A stretch of DNA of 64,000 nucleotides from Cytophagaceae bacterium. GTDB taxonomy: Bacteria; Bacteroidota; Bacteroidia; Cytophagales; Spirosomataceae. Location of the stretch: positions 1 through 64,000 of the forward strand of contig JAIYBU010000050.1 of assembly GCA_027488335.1 (NCBI GenBank), given 5' to 3'. Of the stretch, positions 35,842 to 43,909 are shown piece by piece; position 1 is the first letter of the stretch; every line of letters begins with the position of its first letter. The notes below the pieces were generated by a model. That model saw only the letters and a list, made by a program, of their open reading frames with translations. It ran no database searches and was not told the origin of the DNA. The translations under genes and the position numbers were made by a program.

Positions 35842-37260
35842 ATGAATCTTTACATCAAAACCCATAACATCCTAATTCCATCAGACGCCATAAAAAAGTT
35901 AATCTTAGTGGCATTCCTGTGCCTTACGACACAAGTTTTTGCTCAAGGTGAGCGAGGAATAGATTTTATTAGAGGAACCTTTGAAAATGCTAAAAAACTT
36001 GCCAAACAACAGGGCAAATTAGTTTTTATATCGTACGAAAACTACGGTGGAAATAGCCGTTGGATGAATCAAAACGTATTTCCAACTTCGGAAGTTGGTG
36101 TTTTTTTTACTGAAAACTTTGTGAGTTTAAAAATTAATTCTGAGTCGCTCAGAGATAAATCGGCCAATAGTGATTTTAAATATTACGGAGCTTCATCGGC
36201 GTATTTTTTCTTTACTGCCGATGGCGAACTTATCTATAAATCGCATTTTGCATCGAACTCCAAAGAATTATTGGCCGATGCCAATCGTGCTATTAAGGTA
36301 AACGAAAACTTTTTATCGTTGGAACACCTTGACAAAACTTTTAATAAAGGCGAACAAAGCCCCGAAATGTTTTATCTGTACTCACTCCGACGCTTGCAAG
36401 TTGCTCACACAGGAAGCAATAAAGAGCGTGAAAAAAGTATTAAAGAATTGGATAAAGCCATCAGAGGCTATGCTTTTGGATTGGACAAGAAAAGTTTAGG
36501 TTCCGAACAAAATATGCTACTCTTGTGCGAATATCTTTATCAAACTAATAAGACTTCTGAAGATGAATTATTTAAGATTTTAGTAAGTAATTCTGCAAAT
36601 TTAAAGAATTTCAACGAAGAAAATGCCAACGGTATTCGCCAACGAGTGAGCCGCATCATTGACCGCTCGTTTAACCAAGCTATTTTGAGTAAAAACGAAG
36701 ATTTGATGCACTCGTCGGTAGCGGCTATTTCGCCTTTTTGGTACGAACGTAGCACACCACTTTATAACAAAGAAATGCTCATGACAAGTTATAAAATTGA
36801 GTTTTATGAAATCACCAAAAACTGGGAAAGTTACAGTCAAAGCATTACATCCTACCTTAATTATATTGATGTCATTGATACCGAAGTGCTTACCAATCAA
36901 TCAATGACTGAATTTAAGAAATTTGAAGACAAGTCGAAGTTTACACCCGAAGAATGGAATATGCTTCGTGATGATATTTTAAGTGGTTATAATGAAGAAG
37001 TTGCCTACCAACTACGCCTTTACGGTTGGAGATTTGCTCAGAATATTACGGATAAAGAGCAGTTAAAATTACCATTGAAATGGTTGAGCAAATCGCTTAG
37101 AATTTCAGAAAATCCAATTGCCATGAAAACATATTCTCAATTATTATATAAGGTTGGACGTGAAGAAGAAGCGAAGAAATATGCCGAAAATGCCATAAAA
37201 GTAGCTAAAGGACAGGTAATTGCCAGAGATTTCAGAGAAGAAGACTCAAAAAATAAATAA
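35842..37260 (+). CDS. secreted thioredoxin-fold protein lacking the CxxC, with helical repeat tail
   Basis: About 472 residues with a signal peptide ending TTQVFAQ. Residues about 40-150 follow the pattern of secreted thioredoxin-fold proteins of this phylum (AKKLAKQQGKLVFISYENYGG, WMNQNVFPTSEVGVFFTENFVSLKIN, SSAYFFFTADGELIYKSHF). The catalytic WCxxC is replaced by a Cys-free NYGGNSRWM stretch, so it cannot act as a disulfide enzyme. The C-terminal 300 residues are helical, with a TPR-like end (LKWLSKSLRIS, YSQLLYKVGREEEAKKYAENAIK). ATG at 35842 is favoured over GTG at 35833. It could be a scaffold or a chaperone. Confidence 0.7.
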   Translation: MNLYIKTHNILIPSDAIKKLILVAFLCLTTQVFAQGERGIDFIRGTFENAKKLAKQQGKLVFISYENYGGNSRWMNQNVFPTSEVGVFFTENFVSLKINSESLRDKSANSDFKYYGASSAYFFFTADGELIYKSHFASNSKELLADANRAIKVNENFLSLEHLDKTFNKGEQSPEMFYLYSLRRLQVAHTGSNKEREKSIKELDKAIRGYAFGLDKKSLGSEQNMLLLCEYLYQTNKTSEDELFKILVSNSANLKNFNEENANGIRQRVSRIIDRSFNQAILSKNEDLMHSSVAAISPFWYERSTPLYNKEMLMTSYKIEFYEITKNWESYSQSITSYLNYIDVIDTEVLTNQSMTEFKKFEDKSKFTPEEWNMLRDDILSGYNEEVAYQLRLYGWRFAQNITDKEQLKLPLKWLSKSLRISENPIAMKTYSQLLYKVGREEEAKKYAENAIKVAKGQVIARDFREEDSKNK

Positions 37261-37290
37261 GACTTTGCAAACCAAAAGTACACAACTAAG

Positions 37291-37322
37291 AAAGACCATT
37301 CCCCAACAGGAATGGCTTTTTT
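37291..37322 (+). terminator. intrinsic terminator after the thioredoxin-fold gene
   Basis: CCATTCC and GGAATGG form a stem around CCAACA, extended by an A-rich and T-rich flank with six T. It lies about 30 bases past the stop. Confidence 0.75.
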
Positions 37323-37402
37323 AGTTTTATCTTATTTTGTTTGAATAACGTTTTTAGTTAGTTTTATGCAGAAATAAATTTACCACAAATATACTTATTA
37401 CA

Positions 37403-38041
37403 ATGATTCACCGACTTCTGTTGTTATTACTCTTTAAAACGTTATTTTTCAATACTAAAGCTCAAAACCTTGATTCAATCAGAGTTGACCGACACGAGAG
37501 TATTCCTTTGACTGTAAGTACTCCCATTGTAATTAAAGCGATTCCTAACTCAACCGACAAAAGTCTTCAGTTACTTGACCGACAACTGGCCATTGTCTTC
37601 TTGGATAACATTACTTGTGCAACCTACATTGGCGAGGCACAATATAAGCTCACTCCCGAAACTTATAACATCAGTATTTCATTAATTAAAGATAGGCTTG
37701 GAAAAGTTATCGGAATGACAAAAAAATACGAGAACGTACACTTAATACGCTTGGGTAAGAAAATATACAAATTTGAATACCTGAAAAGTGGCAAAAATAT
37801 CCTGACCGAACTAAGCGATGCCGAAACAGATGCAGGTAGTCCGAACAAAATCATGACAATAAGTGGCTATGGGCAAAATATGGAAATTTTCCATAATCTT
37901 GATTCTGTTCCAATTGCCTTGATTCCGATTATACTCAATACTCGCAAAATTAATAAACAAATCAATACTAAGGCAGTGGCAGGCATTTTAGTTCCTTTGG
38001 CTGTCTTGGCACTTCGTATTTTTATTCAAAATAACATTTAA
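37403..38041 (+). CDS. secreted/membrane protein of unknown function
   Basis: A 212-residue protein starting with a signal peptide (MIHRLLLLLLFKTLFFNTKAQ). The central part is beta-rich (IYKFEYLKSGKNIL) and a C-terminal hydrophobic segment (AVAGILVPLAVLALRIFI, about 188-207) may be a membrane anchor. No family was recognised. It lies 12 bases before the TraB/GumN gene, so the two are likely co-transcribed and may act together at the envelope. Confidence 0.6.
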   Translation: MIHRLLLLLLFKTLFFNTKAQNLDSIRVDRHESIPLTVSTPIVIKAIPNSTDKSLQLLDRQLAIVFLDNITCATYIGEAQYKLTPETYNISISLIKDRLGKVIGMTKKYENVHLIRLGKKIYKFEYLKSGKNILTELSDAETDAGSPNKIMTISGYGQNMEIFHNLDSVPIALIPIILNTRKINKQINTKAVAGILVPLAVLALRIFIQNNI

Positions 38042-38053
38042 AAATCCCATACA

Positions 38054-38926
38054 ATGCTAAAAAAACTATTCATTTTATATATTTTAGGAACATTTCAAGT
38101 ACTTTCAGCACAAACGGGCAACTCCCTTCTGTGGGAAATTTCGGGTAATGGACTTACCACTCCTTCTTATTTATACGGGACTATCCACCAAGTCTGTAAA
38201 GAAAGTGTAGTTATTTCTGACAAATTTGAAAACATCATTAAAAACGCAGACAGAGTGTATCTCGAAATAAATTTTGATGAAATTCACAACGATTTCCAAG
38301 CACACTATGATAGTTTCAATAAGTCAGGAAAAAAATTAAATTCTTATTTCACCAAAGAAGAATACCAAATTTTAGAAAAGAATTTCAATAAAAAACATAA
38401 AAGCCTAAAAATAACTCTTTCTCAATTTTCAGATTACAAGCCTGATAAAATATTGCCAATGATATTGCCAAGACTTATTACTTGTAAGCTAACTTCGTAT
38501 GAAGAAGAAATTTCAAGAATAGCCAAAAAAGCCAAAAAGCCAATCTTAGGAATAGAAAGTTACGACGAACACAACTCTTTTGAAGAAGAAAGCGACAGCA
38601 CAATTAAGATGGAAGCTCAACGTCTGTTTACTATTTTATCAGACGAAAAAGCTTCGAGTGATGCCCTCGAAACTTACAATACAACTTTTAATCTTTACCA
38701 AAGCCAAGACGTAGAAAAGCTTTATAATTTTGTAAAAGAAAAGAATTCGCCCGAAGAAAATTATAAGCTTTTAGATTTTCGGAATAAACTTTGGATTCCT
38801 CGCATCGAAAAACAATCAAAATCAGGGACAATACTCTATGCCGTTGGTGCTGCTCATTTAGGTGGCGAAAACGGAGTTATAAATCTACTAAAGCAACGGG
38901 GCTTCACGCTAAAACCCGTATTATAA
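38054..38926 (+). CDS. TraB/GumN family protein
   Basis: A 290-residue protein with a signal peptide ending LSAQ. It has NSLLWEISGNGLTTPSYLYGTIHQV, the conserved N-terminal segment of TraB/GumN, DRVYLEINFDE, LGIESYDEH and the final LYAVGAAHLGGENGVINLL, with the G.H...G..G pattern. These conserved acidic and His residues suggest a metal-dependent hydrolase related to Tiki-type proteases. GumN is linked to xanthan operons elsewhere, but there is no polysaccharide cluster here. It is co-transcribed with the unknown gene just upstream. Confidence 0.87.
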   Translation: MLKKLFILYILGTFQVLSAQTGNSLLWEISGNGLTTPSYLYGTIHQVCKESVVISDKFENIIKNADRVYLEINFDEIHNDFQAHYDSFNKSGKKLNSYFTKEEYQILEKNFNKKHKSLKITLSQFSDYKPDKILPMILPRLITCKLTSYEEEISRIAKKAKKPILGIESYDEHNSFEEESDSTIKMEAQRLFTILSDEKASSDALETYNTTFNLYQSQDVEKLYNFVKEKNSPEENYKLLDFRNKLWIPRIEKQSKSGTILYAVGAAHLGGENGVINLLKQRGFTLKPVL

Positions 38927-39194
38927 ATGTTAGAGTCAGATACTCGATTGAAACCATAACTACTTTATTGGGCAAACAAAAATACCCTACTCATTCAAGC
39001 AGTATGACTAAGAAATCAAAAACGAAGACAACCTTGCCATCGTTAAAAGTAAGTTTTAAACCGTTTATCAAAATAAAAACCACGTTCCTCTTCCGAGCAA
39101 CATGGCTGATAGTTTTTAGTATTTAGTTTTAGATGGATAGTATTGCGATAAACAGTAAAAGTTAGTGGACTTAGCTTATCTATTCAACCTTAAA
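38927..39194. other. 268-base spacer between convergent genes
   Basis: No supported gene or clear terminator hairpin was found. A frame crossing it is a shadow of the TraB gene. Confidence 0.5.
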
Positions 39195-40301
39195 TTAACT
39201 TGAAACCTTTGATAGTTTCAGATACGTTTTTGATTTCTTCAAAGCATGTGGAGCAAGCCCTAAACCCGTAAAAATCAAGCCTGCAACTAATAACGTACTG
39301 GTATGAGCAAAAAACTCACCCGATGCTAAAATTCCCATCACCAAAATGGTTGATAATGGCAGCGAAAAGGCTAAAATCAGTACCGCTAAGTTCATATCAA
39401 AAGTCTTTCTCTCTTTTGTGTAGTTTTTGTCTTCTTCTTTGATATTAATCGCCGAAATATGGGCAAAAGGCCAAAAACTACACGAGCTTAACGGTACTAC
39501 AACTGCCAATAAAATTAGGTTAGGGGTATTGATGTTAAAGATATTGATAATTAGAACACTGAAAAGTATCGTGATTCCCGCTCTGAATAATAGAATCGAA
39601 CTAACGAGTTTGATTTTTCCTTCTTTGAATTGCACTGCCAAACCAATATATATCAATACCAATGGTGTCATGAGGCTACTCGCACGATTAAATAATTCGG
39701 AAATTGCCGTTGGTAAAGACTTCATATTTAACCCTGCCGAAAGAAAGATAATAGCCAAAAGCATAATAATATTGATGGGTTCTTTAACGAGACTCAACAA
39801 TAAACTCTTCACTTTTCCTTTATCTTCCACCTCCTCAGTTTGGTTATTTCTAAGATACATTTTCATGGCTACAAAGTAGAGGAAATTGAGGGCAAAGAAC
39901 TTATTTCCGACATCACCCATGGCAGCTAAAGCCAATGATTCATCGCCAAGAAATTCATTGATAAACGGAAAACTCGATAAACCAGGGGCAAGCGAAGGCA
40001 ACAACATTGTGAGTGTACGCCCAGCCGAACTATCTTTTTCGATTCCGAAAATAGGCAAAAAATAAGGAGCTGATAAGAAAATAAAAAAGTTAAACGCAAG
40101 AACAAGTATGGGGTAAATAAGTAAAGACGCACTAATTTTAATACCCATCAATGCAATAAAAACCGTTGAAGGTAATGCGATTGACAAGATAATTTCTTTG
40201 ACACCATTTATTTCGGTTTTGTTTTTTATTTTACTCCTCAGAGCTAATCCCAGTCCAATAAGAAGGAGGAGGATAAGCGTTTTTTGTACAGCCTCAACCA
40301 T
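39195..40301 (-). CDS. AEC (auxin efflux carrier) family permease
   Basis: A 368-residue membrane protein with about ten helices. The pattern of AEC transporters is visible: an N-terminal MVEAVQKTLILLLLIGLGLALR, GVKEIILSIALPSTVFIAL (the G..P kink), the LAPGLSSFPFINEFLGDESL crossover-type segment, and MTPLVLIYIGLAVQFKEG in the second half. Members transport small organic acids or unknown solutes with ions. ATG at 40301 is chosen; an earlier in-frame ATG at 40361 would add 20 non-conserved residues. It stands alone, with no metabolic neighbour naming its substrate. Confidence 0.75.
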   Translation of the reverse strand: MVEAVQKTLILLLLIGLGLALRSKIKNKTEINGVKEIILSIALPSTVFIALMGIKISASLLIYPILVLAFNFFIFLSAPYFLPIFGIEKDSSAGRTLTMLLPSLAPGLSSFPFINEFLGDESLALAAMGDVGNKFFALNFLYFVAMKMYLRNNQTEEVEDKGKVKSLLLSLVKEPINIIMLLAIIFLSAGLNMKSLPTAISELFNRASSLMTPLVLIYIGLAVQFKEGKIKLVSSILLFRAGITILFSVLIINIFNINTPNLILLAVVVPLSSCSFWPFAHISAINIKEEDKNYTKERKTFDMNLAVLILAFSLPLSTILVMGILASGEFFAHTSTLLVAGLIFTGLGLAPHALKKSKTYLKLSKVSS

Positions 40302-40380
40302 AATAATTAAGAATTTAGACGGGGTCGCCCGTGCGATTAAGAATGCAGAGTGCGGTAGCACTCATATAGAAACCTAAAGG

Positions 40381-40422
40381 GAAAAAAGATAAAAATTTGG
40401 AGAAGTTATTAACTTCCCCAAA
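40381..40422 (-). terminator. terminator of the aminotransferase gene
   Basis: On the minus strand a 13-bp stem (TTTGGGGAAGTTA with TAACTTCTCCAAA, one G-U pair) is followed by a T-rich tract. It lies just past the aminotransferase stop. Confidence 0.75.
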
Positions 40423-40446
40423 TCGCTCTAACCTATGACAAAAAAA

Positions 40447-41634
40447 CTAAGATAATTCGCCCAATGCTTTCACAAATTGCTTCATTTCGTCCATAGTTCC
40501 CATACTCACACGGCACCAAGGCTTATTTTGAATATCGAAGGCACGTATCAAAATCCCTTTGGCTGCCATTTTCGCCAAGAAGTCTTTTCCACTCATATTA
40601 ATCGGAAAAATGACAAAATTTGTATAAGAAGGAATGTATTTGTACCCCATTTTCGTAAGGTTTTCGTATAAATACTCTTTGCAAGCTGTATTTTGCTTCT
40701 TAGTCATTGCTTGGAATTCGGTATCTTCAAAGCTGGCAATAGCACCCAACACCGAAGTATGCGAAATACCCATTCCACCACGAGTAATTTTCTGGATTTT
40801 ATCCAAAAACTCTGGTTGAGCCACGGCATAACCTACACGTAAACCAGCCATACCCATAATCTTCGAGAACGTACGAGCAATGATTACGTTTTTCTTTTGA
40901 GCCAATAACGAAACCATACTTTCTGTACCTGTTCCTTCGGCCAATTCGAGGTAAGCCTCATCAACAAAAATTGGCACTTTTTCAGAAACACGTGAACAGA
41001 AATCTAATAAATCCTTTCCTGCCGTAATGCTACCAACTGGGTTGTTCGGATTACAGATATACACCATTTTGGTATCTTTATCAATGGCTGCTTCCATTGC
41101 TTTTAGGTCGTGCGACCAATCTGCTTTACACGGAATTGCTTTCCAAGTTGCACCAACGGCTTCCGCCACACGAATCAACGACATATACGTTGGGTCGGCC
41201 GAAACGATGTTTCCACCATTCATAAACAATACTAAGGCTACTTTTTCGAGTAAATCAGACGAACCTGGTCCCATCATGATGTGCTTGTCGGTTACGCCTT
41301 CTTTCTTAGCCAATTTGTCAACCAATGTTGCCAATTCTTTCCACGAATAACGGTTTCCGCCAGCAACGGCCTCAGCAACGGCTTTTCTTGTGCTTTCTGG
41401 TGGCCCATAAGGGTTTTCGTTGGCATTCAAACGAGCCGCCATCGCCATTACGTCTGGTCTTTCATCCAAAAAATGTTCTCTTAAAAGCGGGCTGTAATAA
41501 AGTCTGCTTTTTTCGTCAAGGCTGAAATTTGCCGCCGAAAATGCACCCATCGAAATGTGCGGAGCCAGTGCCATTCCACCGATTGTCATTAAACCTGTCT
41601 TTAAAAGACTACGTCTGTTAATCATGTTGCTCAT
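40447..41634 (-). CDS. histidinol-phosphate-type PLP aminotransferase with Tat signal
   Basis: A 395-residue fold-type I aminotransferase of the HisC-like class: LNANENPYGPPESTRKAV, GSSDLLEKVALVLF, YICNPNNPVGSITAG, FVDEAYLEL and the PLP Lys in RTFSKIMGMAGLRVGYAVA. Unlike cytosolic HisC it begins with MSNMINRRSLLKTGLMTIGGMALAPH, a twin-arginine export signal (RRSLLKTG), so it should be folded with PLP and then exported to the periplasm. Cytosolic histidine synthesis is therefore unlikely. It lies downstream of the second SusCD-lipoprotein set, 94 bases away across a hairpin, and may act on the imported ligand. Confidence 0.85.
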   Translation of the reverse strand: MSNMINRRSLLKTGLMTIGGMALAPHISMGAFSAANFSLDEKSRLYYSPLLREHFLDERPDVMAMAARLNANENPYGPPESTRKAVAEAVAGGNRYSWKELATLVDKLAKKEGVTDKHIMMGPGSSDLLEKVALVLFMNGGNIVSADPTYMSLIRVAEAVGATWKAIPCKADWSHDLKAMEAAIDKDTKMVYICNPNNPVGSITAGKDLLDFCSRVSEKVPIFVDEAYLELAEGTGTESMVSLLAQKKNVIIARTFSKIMGMAGLRVGYAVAQPEFLDKIQKITRGGMGISHTSVLGAIASFEDTEFQAMTKKQNTACKEYLYENLTKMGYKYIPSYTNFVIFPINMSGKDFLAKMAAKGILIRAFDIQNKPWCRVSMGTMDEMKQFVKALGELS

Positions 41635-41694
41635 TGTATTCTTAGTTTTTTTGTTATTTGAATAGAGACTTTTCTTGAATTGAGAATTAAAATT

Positions 41695-41723
41695 TGTAGA
41701 ACAATTTAGAAAATTGTTCTACA
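41695..41723. repeat. TGTAG-type palindromic repeat, copy 1
   Basis: A perfect 13-bp inverted repeat (TGTAGAACAATTT / AAATTGTTCTACA) with a 3-base centre between the lipoprotein stop and the aminotransferase start. It shares nearly all of its right arm with the terminator at 55982-56039. It may act as a partial terminator of the SusCD operon. Confidence 0.65.
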
Positions 41724-41728
41724 GACAT

Positions 41729-42199
41729 TTATTTTGTTGCTGTCAATCTGAAATACTTTGTAAATGCGACATCTTTGTAAGTAGCCGAACAGGCTAACTG
41801 CACCGATGAACCAACGGCAGGCGTAGCTATACCAAGAGATTTCCAAGCGATTTTTAGTGTCGAACGACCAGTACCATCAGTGGTCACATCTGAAATTTTT
41901 GTTCCGTTTCTAAGTTTGAATGTTACAGGAACAGCCGTAGCTGCAATGCTGTCAATACCTACTTTATAATCAAGCAAACCATCTTTGTTGAGTGCTAACA
42001 AGCGTACTGTGATTGAAGCATCAGCCGATGCTGAAGAAACCACCGATGGTTCAGTTGTAAGACCATTTGATTTACCCGCAGGGTCTTCAAAAATCACTAA
42101 AACTGGTGCAGTAATTCTGTCAACAAATGGGTCGTCAACTTTGCACGAGGTTGCTACAAATCCTAAAATTATGGTGCTAAAAAATAGTATTTTCTTCAT
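41729..42199 (-). CDS. SusCD-operon lipoprotein with Ig-like domain, function unknown
   Basis: A 156-residue lipoprotein with lipobox FVATSC (about residue 19). The mature part is a single beta-sandwich-like domain of about 130 residues (ASITVRLLALNKDGLLDYKVGID, VTFKLRNGTKISDVTTDGTGRSTLKI), of Ig or macroglobulin-repeat type. It follows susD on the minus strand by 138 bases, where SusE/SusF-like surface lipoproteins normally lie, and may add binding capacity at the cell surface. ATG at 42199 starts the signal peptide directly. A G-rich repeat lies 8 bases upstream. Confidence 0.72.
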   Translation of the reverse strand: MKKILFFSTIILGFVATSCKVDDPFVDRITAPVLVIFEDPAGKSNGLTTEPSVVSSASADASITVRLLALNKDGLLDYKVGIDSIAATAVPVTFKLRNGTKISDVTTDGTGRSTLKIAWKSLGIATPAVGSSVQLACSATYKDVAFTKYFRLTATK

Positions 42200-42207
42200 G
42201 ATAAACA

Positions 42208-42230
42208 CCCCCCTGCCCCTAAAGGGGGGA
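42208..42230. repeat. G-rich dispersed palindrome, copy A
   Basis: CCCCTAAAGGGG core flanked by a C-run, lying directly upstream of the lipoprotein start codon. It differs from copy B (49436-49461) by one base over about 19. Confidence 0.65.
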
Positions 42231-42337
42231 TTTTGTTTTTTGAATATGCTAAGGGTATCTTTTTAGCATAGTGAAAAAATATTTGCTTCGAAAAAGAATA
42301 AATTTTGTTCAATCATTCTCTCATTCAATCATTGATT

Positions 42338-43807
42338 TTATTCCGTCCACCAAAGTTTGGTTTTCATATTATCCGCCCCATTAATCTTAATTCCTTCGTC
42401 AAGTTTTGCTTTATTCAACGAATATTCAGTAGTTGGATACGGCAAACGAGTTGGTACAATACCATCATTTTCAAATACCGCTCTGGCATCACGTGGAGAG
42501 AATTTTGGAAAACCCGTGCGACGGAATTCTGTCCAAGCCTCAACGCCTTGTCCGAAAAGAGCTATCCATTTTTGTTCGATGATTTTTTCTTTAGAAATAG
42601 TCCCAACTGTAGTCAAATAATTAGCTGGAGTATTAATACCAAATTGCGTAAATGAAGCATCAATGCCTTTTTTGAAATAATCGTCGGCTTTACCAATGGT
42701 GATGTCTCCGTCAAACGCAGCTTCGGCCAAAATGAAATTCAATTCGCTGAAAGTCATAATTACACTCGGAGCATTGGCCTTTGTGAAGTAATCAGTCAAC
42801 ACCGAAGCTGAACTCAAATACGTAGTAGCGATTGCATCAGGCAAACCATTTGGAATACCTTCGTAGGCTCCTGCTTTATTTTTGGTTGCAAAAACACCCA
42901 AACGAGTATCGCCCAAATCCGTTAATTTATCAACTACTGTTTTGCTGATACTCCAGTCAGTACGGCTACCCACAATCATTACCTCATTCCACTCGTTATT
43001 GCTTGGGCGAGAAGTTGTATTGGCCAAAAGTGCGTTATCGGCATTGCTCGTAAAAATCGGATATTTGGCAGCATCCGAAAGGATTTCGTTCATGATTGCC
43101 TTAGATTCAGCCGATTTCTTAGCTGCCTGACGATTCGCCAAACGTAAACGAAGTGAATTGGCAAATTTCTTCCATTTCAAAATATCGCCACCATAAATAA
43201 TATCACCCGAAATAGCTGGCCCACCAACGGTCAATTTTTCGTTGGCAAGTTTCAAATCGGCCAAGATTCCTGCGTAAACTTTATCCATTGAGTCGTAAGC
43301 AGGTGTATAAATGGGTTTTTCAGCCGTTCCTTTGATAGATTCTGTGTAAGGAATTGCACCGTATAAATCTGTCAAGAGTGAGAATGTCCACGAACGCATT
43401 ACCAGAGCAGCACCTTCGTAATTTTTATTCGGACTTTTACCTGTCTCACCTGATTCCGTGATGATTCTCTGGAAATTCAATAAACCATCATTATAAAGCG
43501 ATTTCCAAGTATTGTTATAAAACGTTGGCGTTATACCGTAGTTATCGCCCTCGTTTGAGTAAATATTACGGGCTAAATATTGCACCCAGAGCATAGCACC
43601 GTCAAGGTTTAAACGCTCAAAACGAACATTGCCACCCCAATATCTATCAACTGCTTTTTCGGTAGCATACGGAAACAAATATTGAGCTCCGATAGCCGTT
43701 GGGTTATTGGGGTCGGTATTCATTTCATCGAAATCTTTCGTACAAGAACTAACCGATGAAAGCAAACCAACAAATGCGAATGAATATATAATCTTATTGA
43801 GTTTCAT
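42338..43807 (-). CDS. SusD/RagB family outer-membrane lipoprotein
   Basis: A 489-residue SusD-like_2 protein with lipobox SSVSSC. Conserved segments include DFDEMNTDPNNPTAIG, LTDLYGAIPYTESIKG, LKWKKFANSLRLRLANRQA, ELNFILAEAAFDGDI and EAWTEFRRTGFPKF. It should form the lid of the SusC barrel encoded upstream. The gap between the two is 102 bases and holds a nested hairpin. ATG at 43807 is chosen as it begins the signal peptide (MKLNKIIYSFAFVGLL). Its sequence resembles the first SusD of the window in type, but they are clearly different proteins. Confidence 0.92.
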   Translation of the reverse strand: MKLNKIIYSFAFVGLLSSVSSCTKDFDEMNTDPNNPTAIGAQYLFPYATEKAVDRYWGGNVRFERLNLDGAMLWVQYLARNIYSNEGDNYGITPTFYNNTWKSLYNDGLLNFQRIITESGETGKSPNKNYEGAALVMRSWTFSLLTDLYGAIPYTESIKGTAEKPIYTPAYDSMDKVYAGILADLKLANEKLTVGGPAISGDIIYGGDILKWKKFANSLRLRLANRQAAKKSAESKAIMNEILSDAAKYPIFTSNADNALLANTTSRPSNNEWNEVMIVGSRTDWSISKTVVDKLTDLGDTRLGVFATKNKAGAYEGIPNGLPDAIATTYLSSASVLTDYFTKANAPSVIMTFSELNFILAEAAFDGDITIGKADDYFKKGIDASFTQFGINTPANYLTTVGTISKEKIIEQKWIALFGQGVEAWTEFRRTGFPKFSPRDARAVFENDGIVPTRLPYPTTEYSLNKAKLDEGIKINGADNMKTKLWWTE

Positions 43808-43843
43808 ATCTGTCAAAATTTTAGGTAGATAATAAAGTTGTTG

Positions 43844-43902
43844 GCGATTAGCTTTTAGCTTAATTATTTCCTCTAAAAAGCTAAAGATTAATTGCTAATC
43901 GC
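43844..43902. repeat. nested stem-loop between susC and susD
   Basis: An outer 9-bp stem (GCGATTAGC / GCTAATCGC) encloses an inner 8-bp stem (TTTAGCTT / AAGCTAAA). It lies between the susC stop and the susD start within one operon. Confidence 0.6.
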
Positions 43903-43909
43903 TTTTCAC

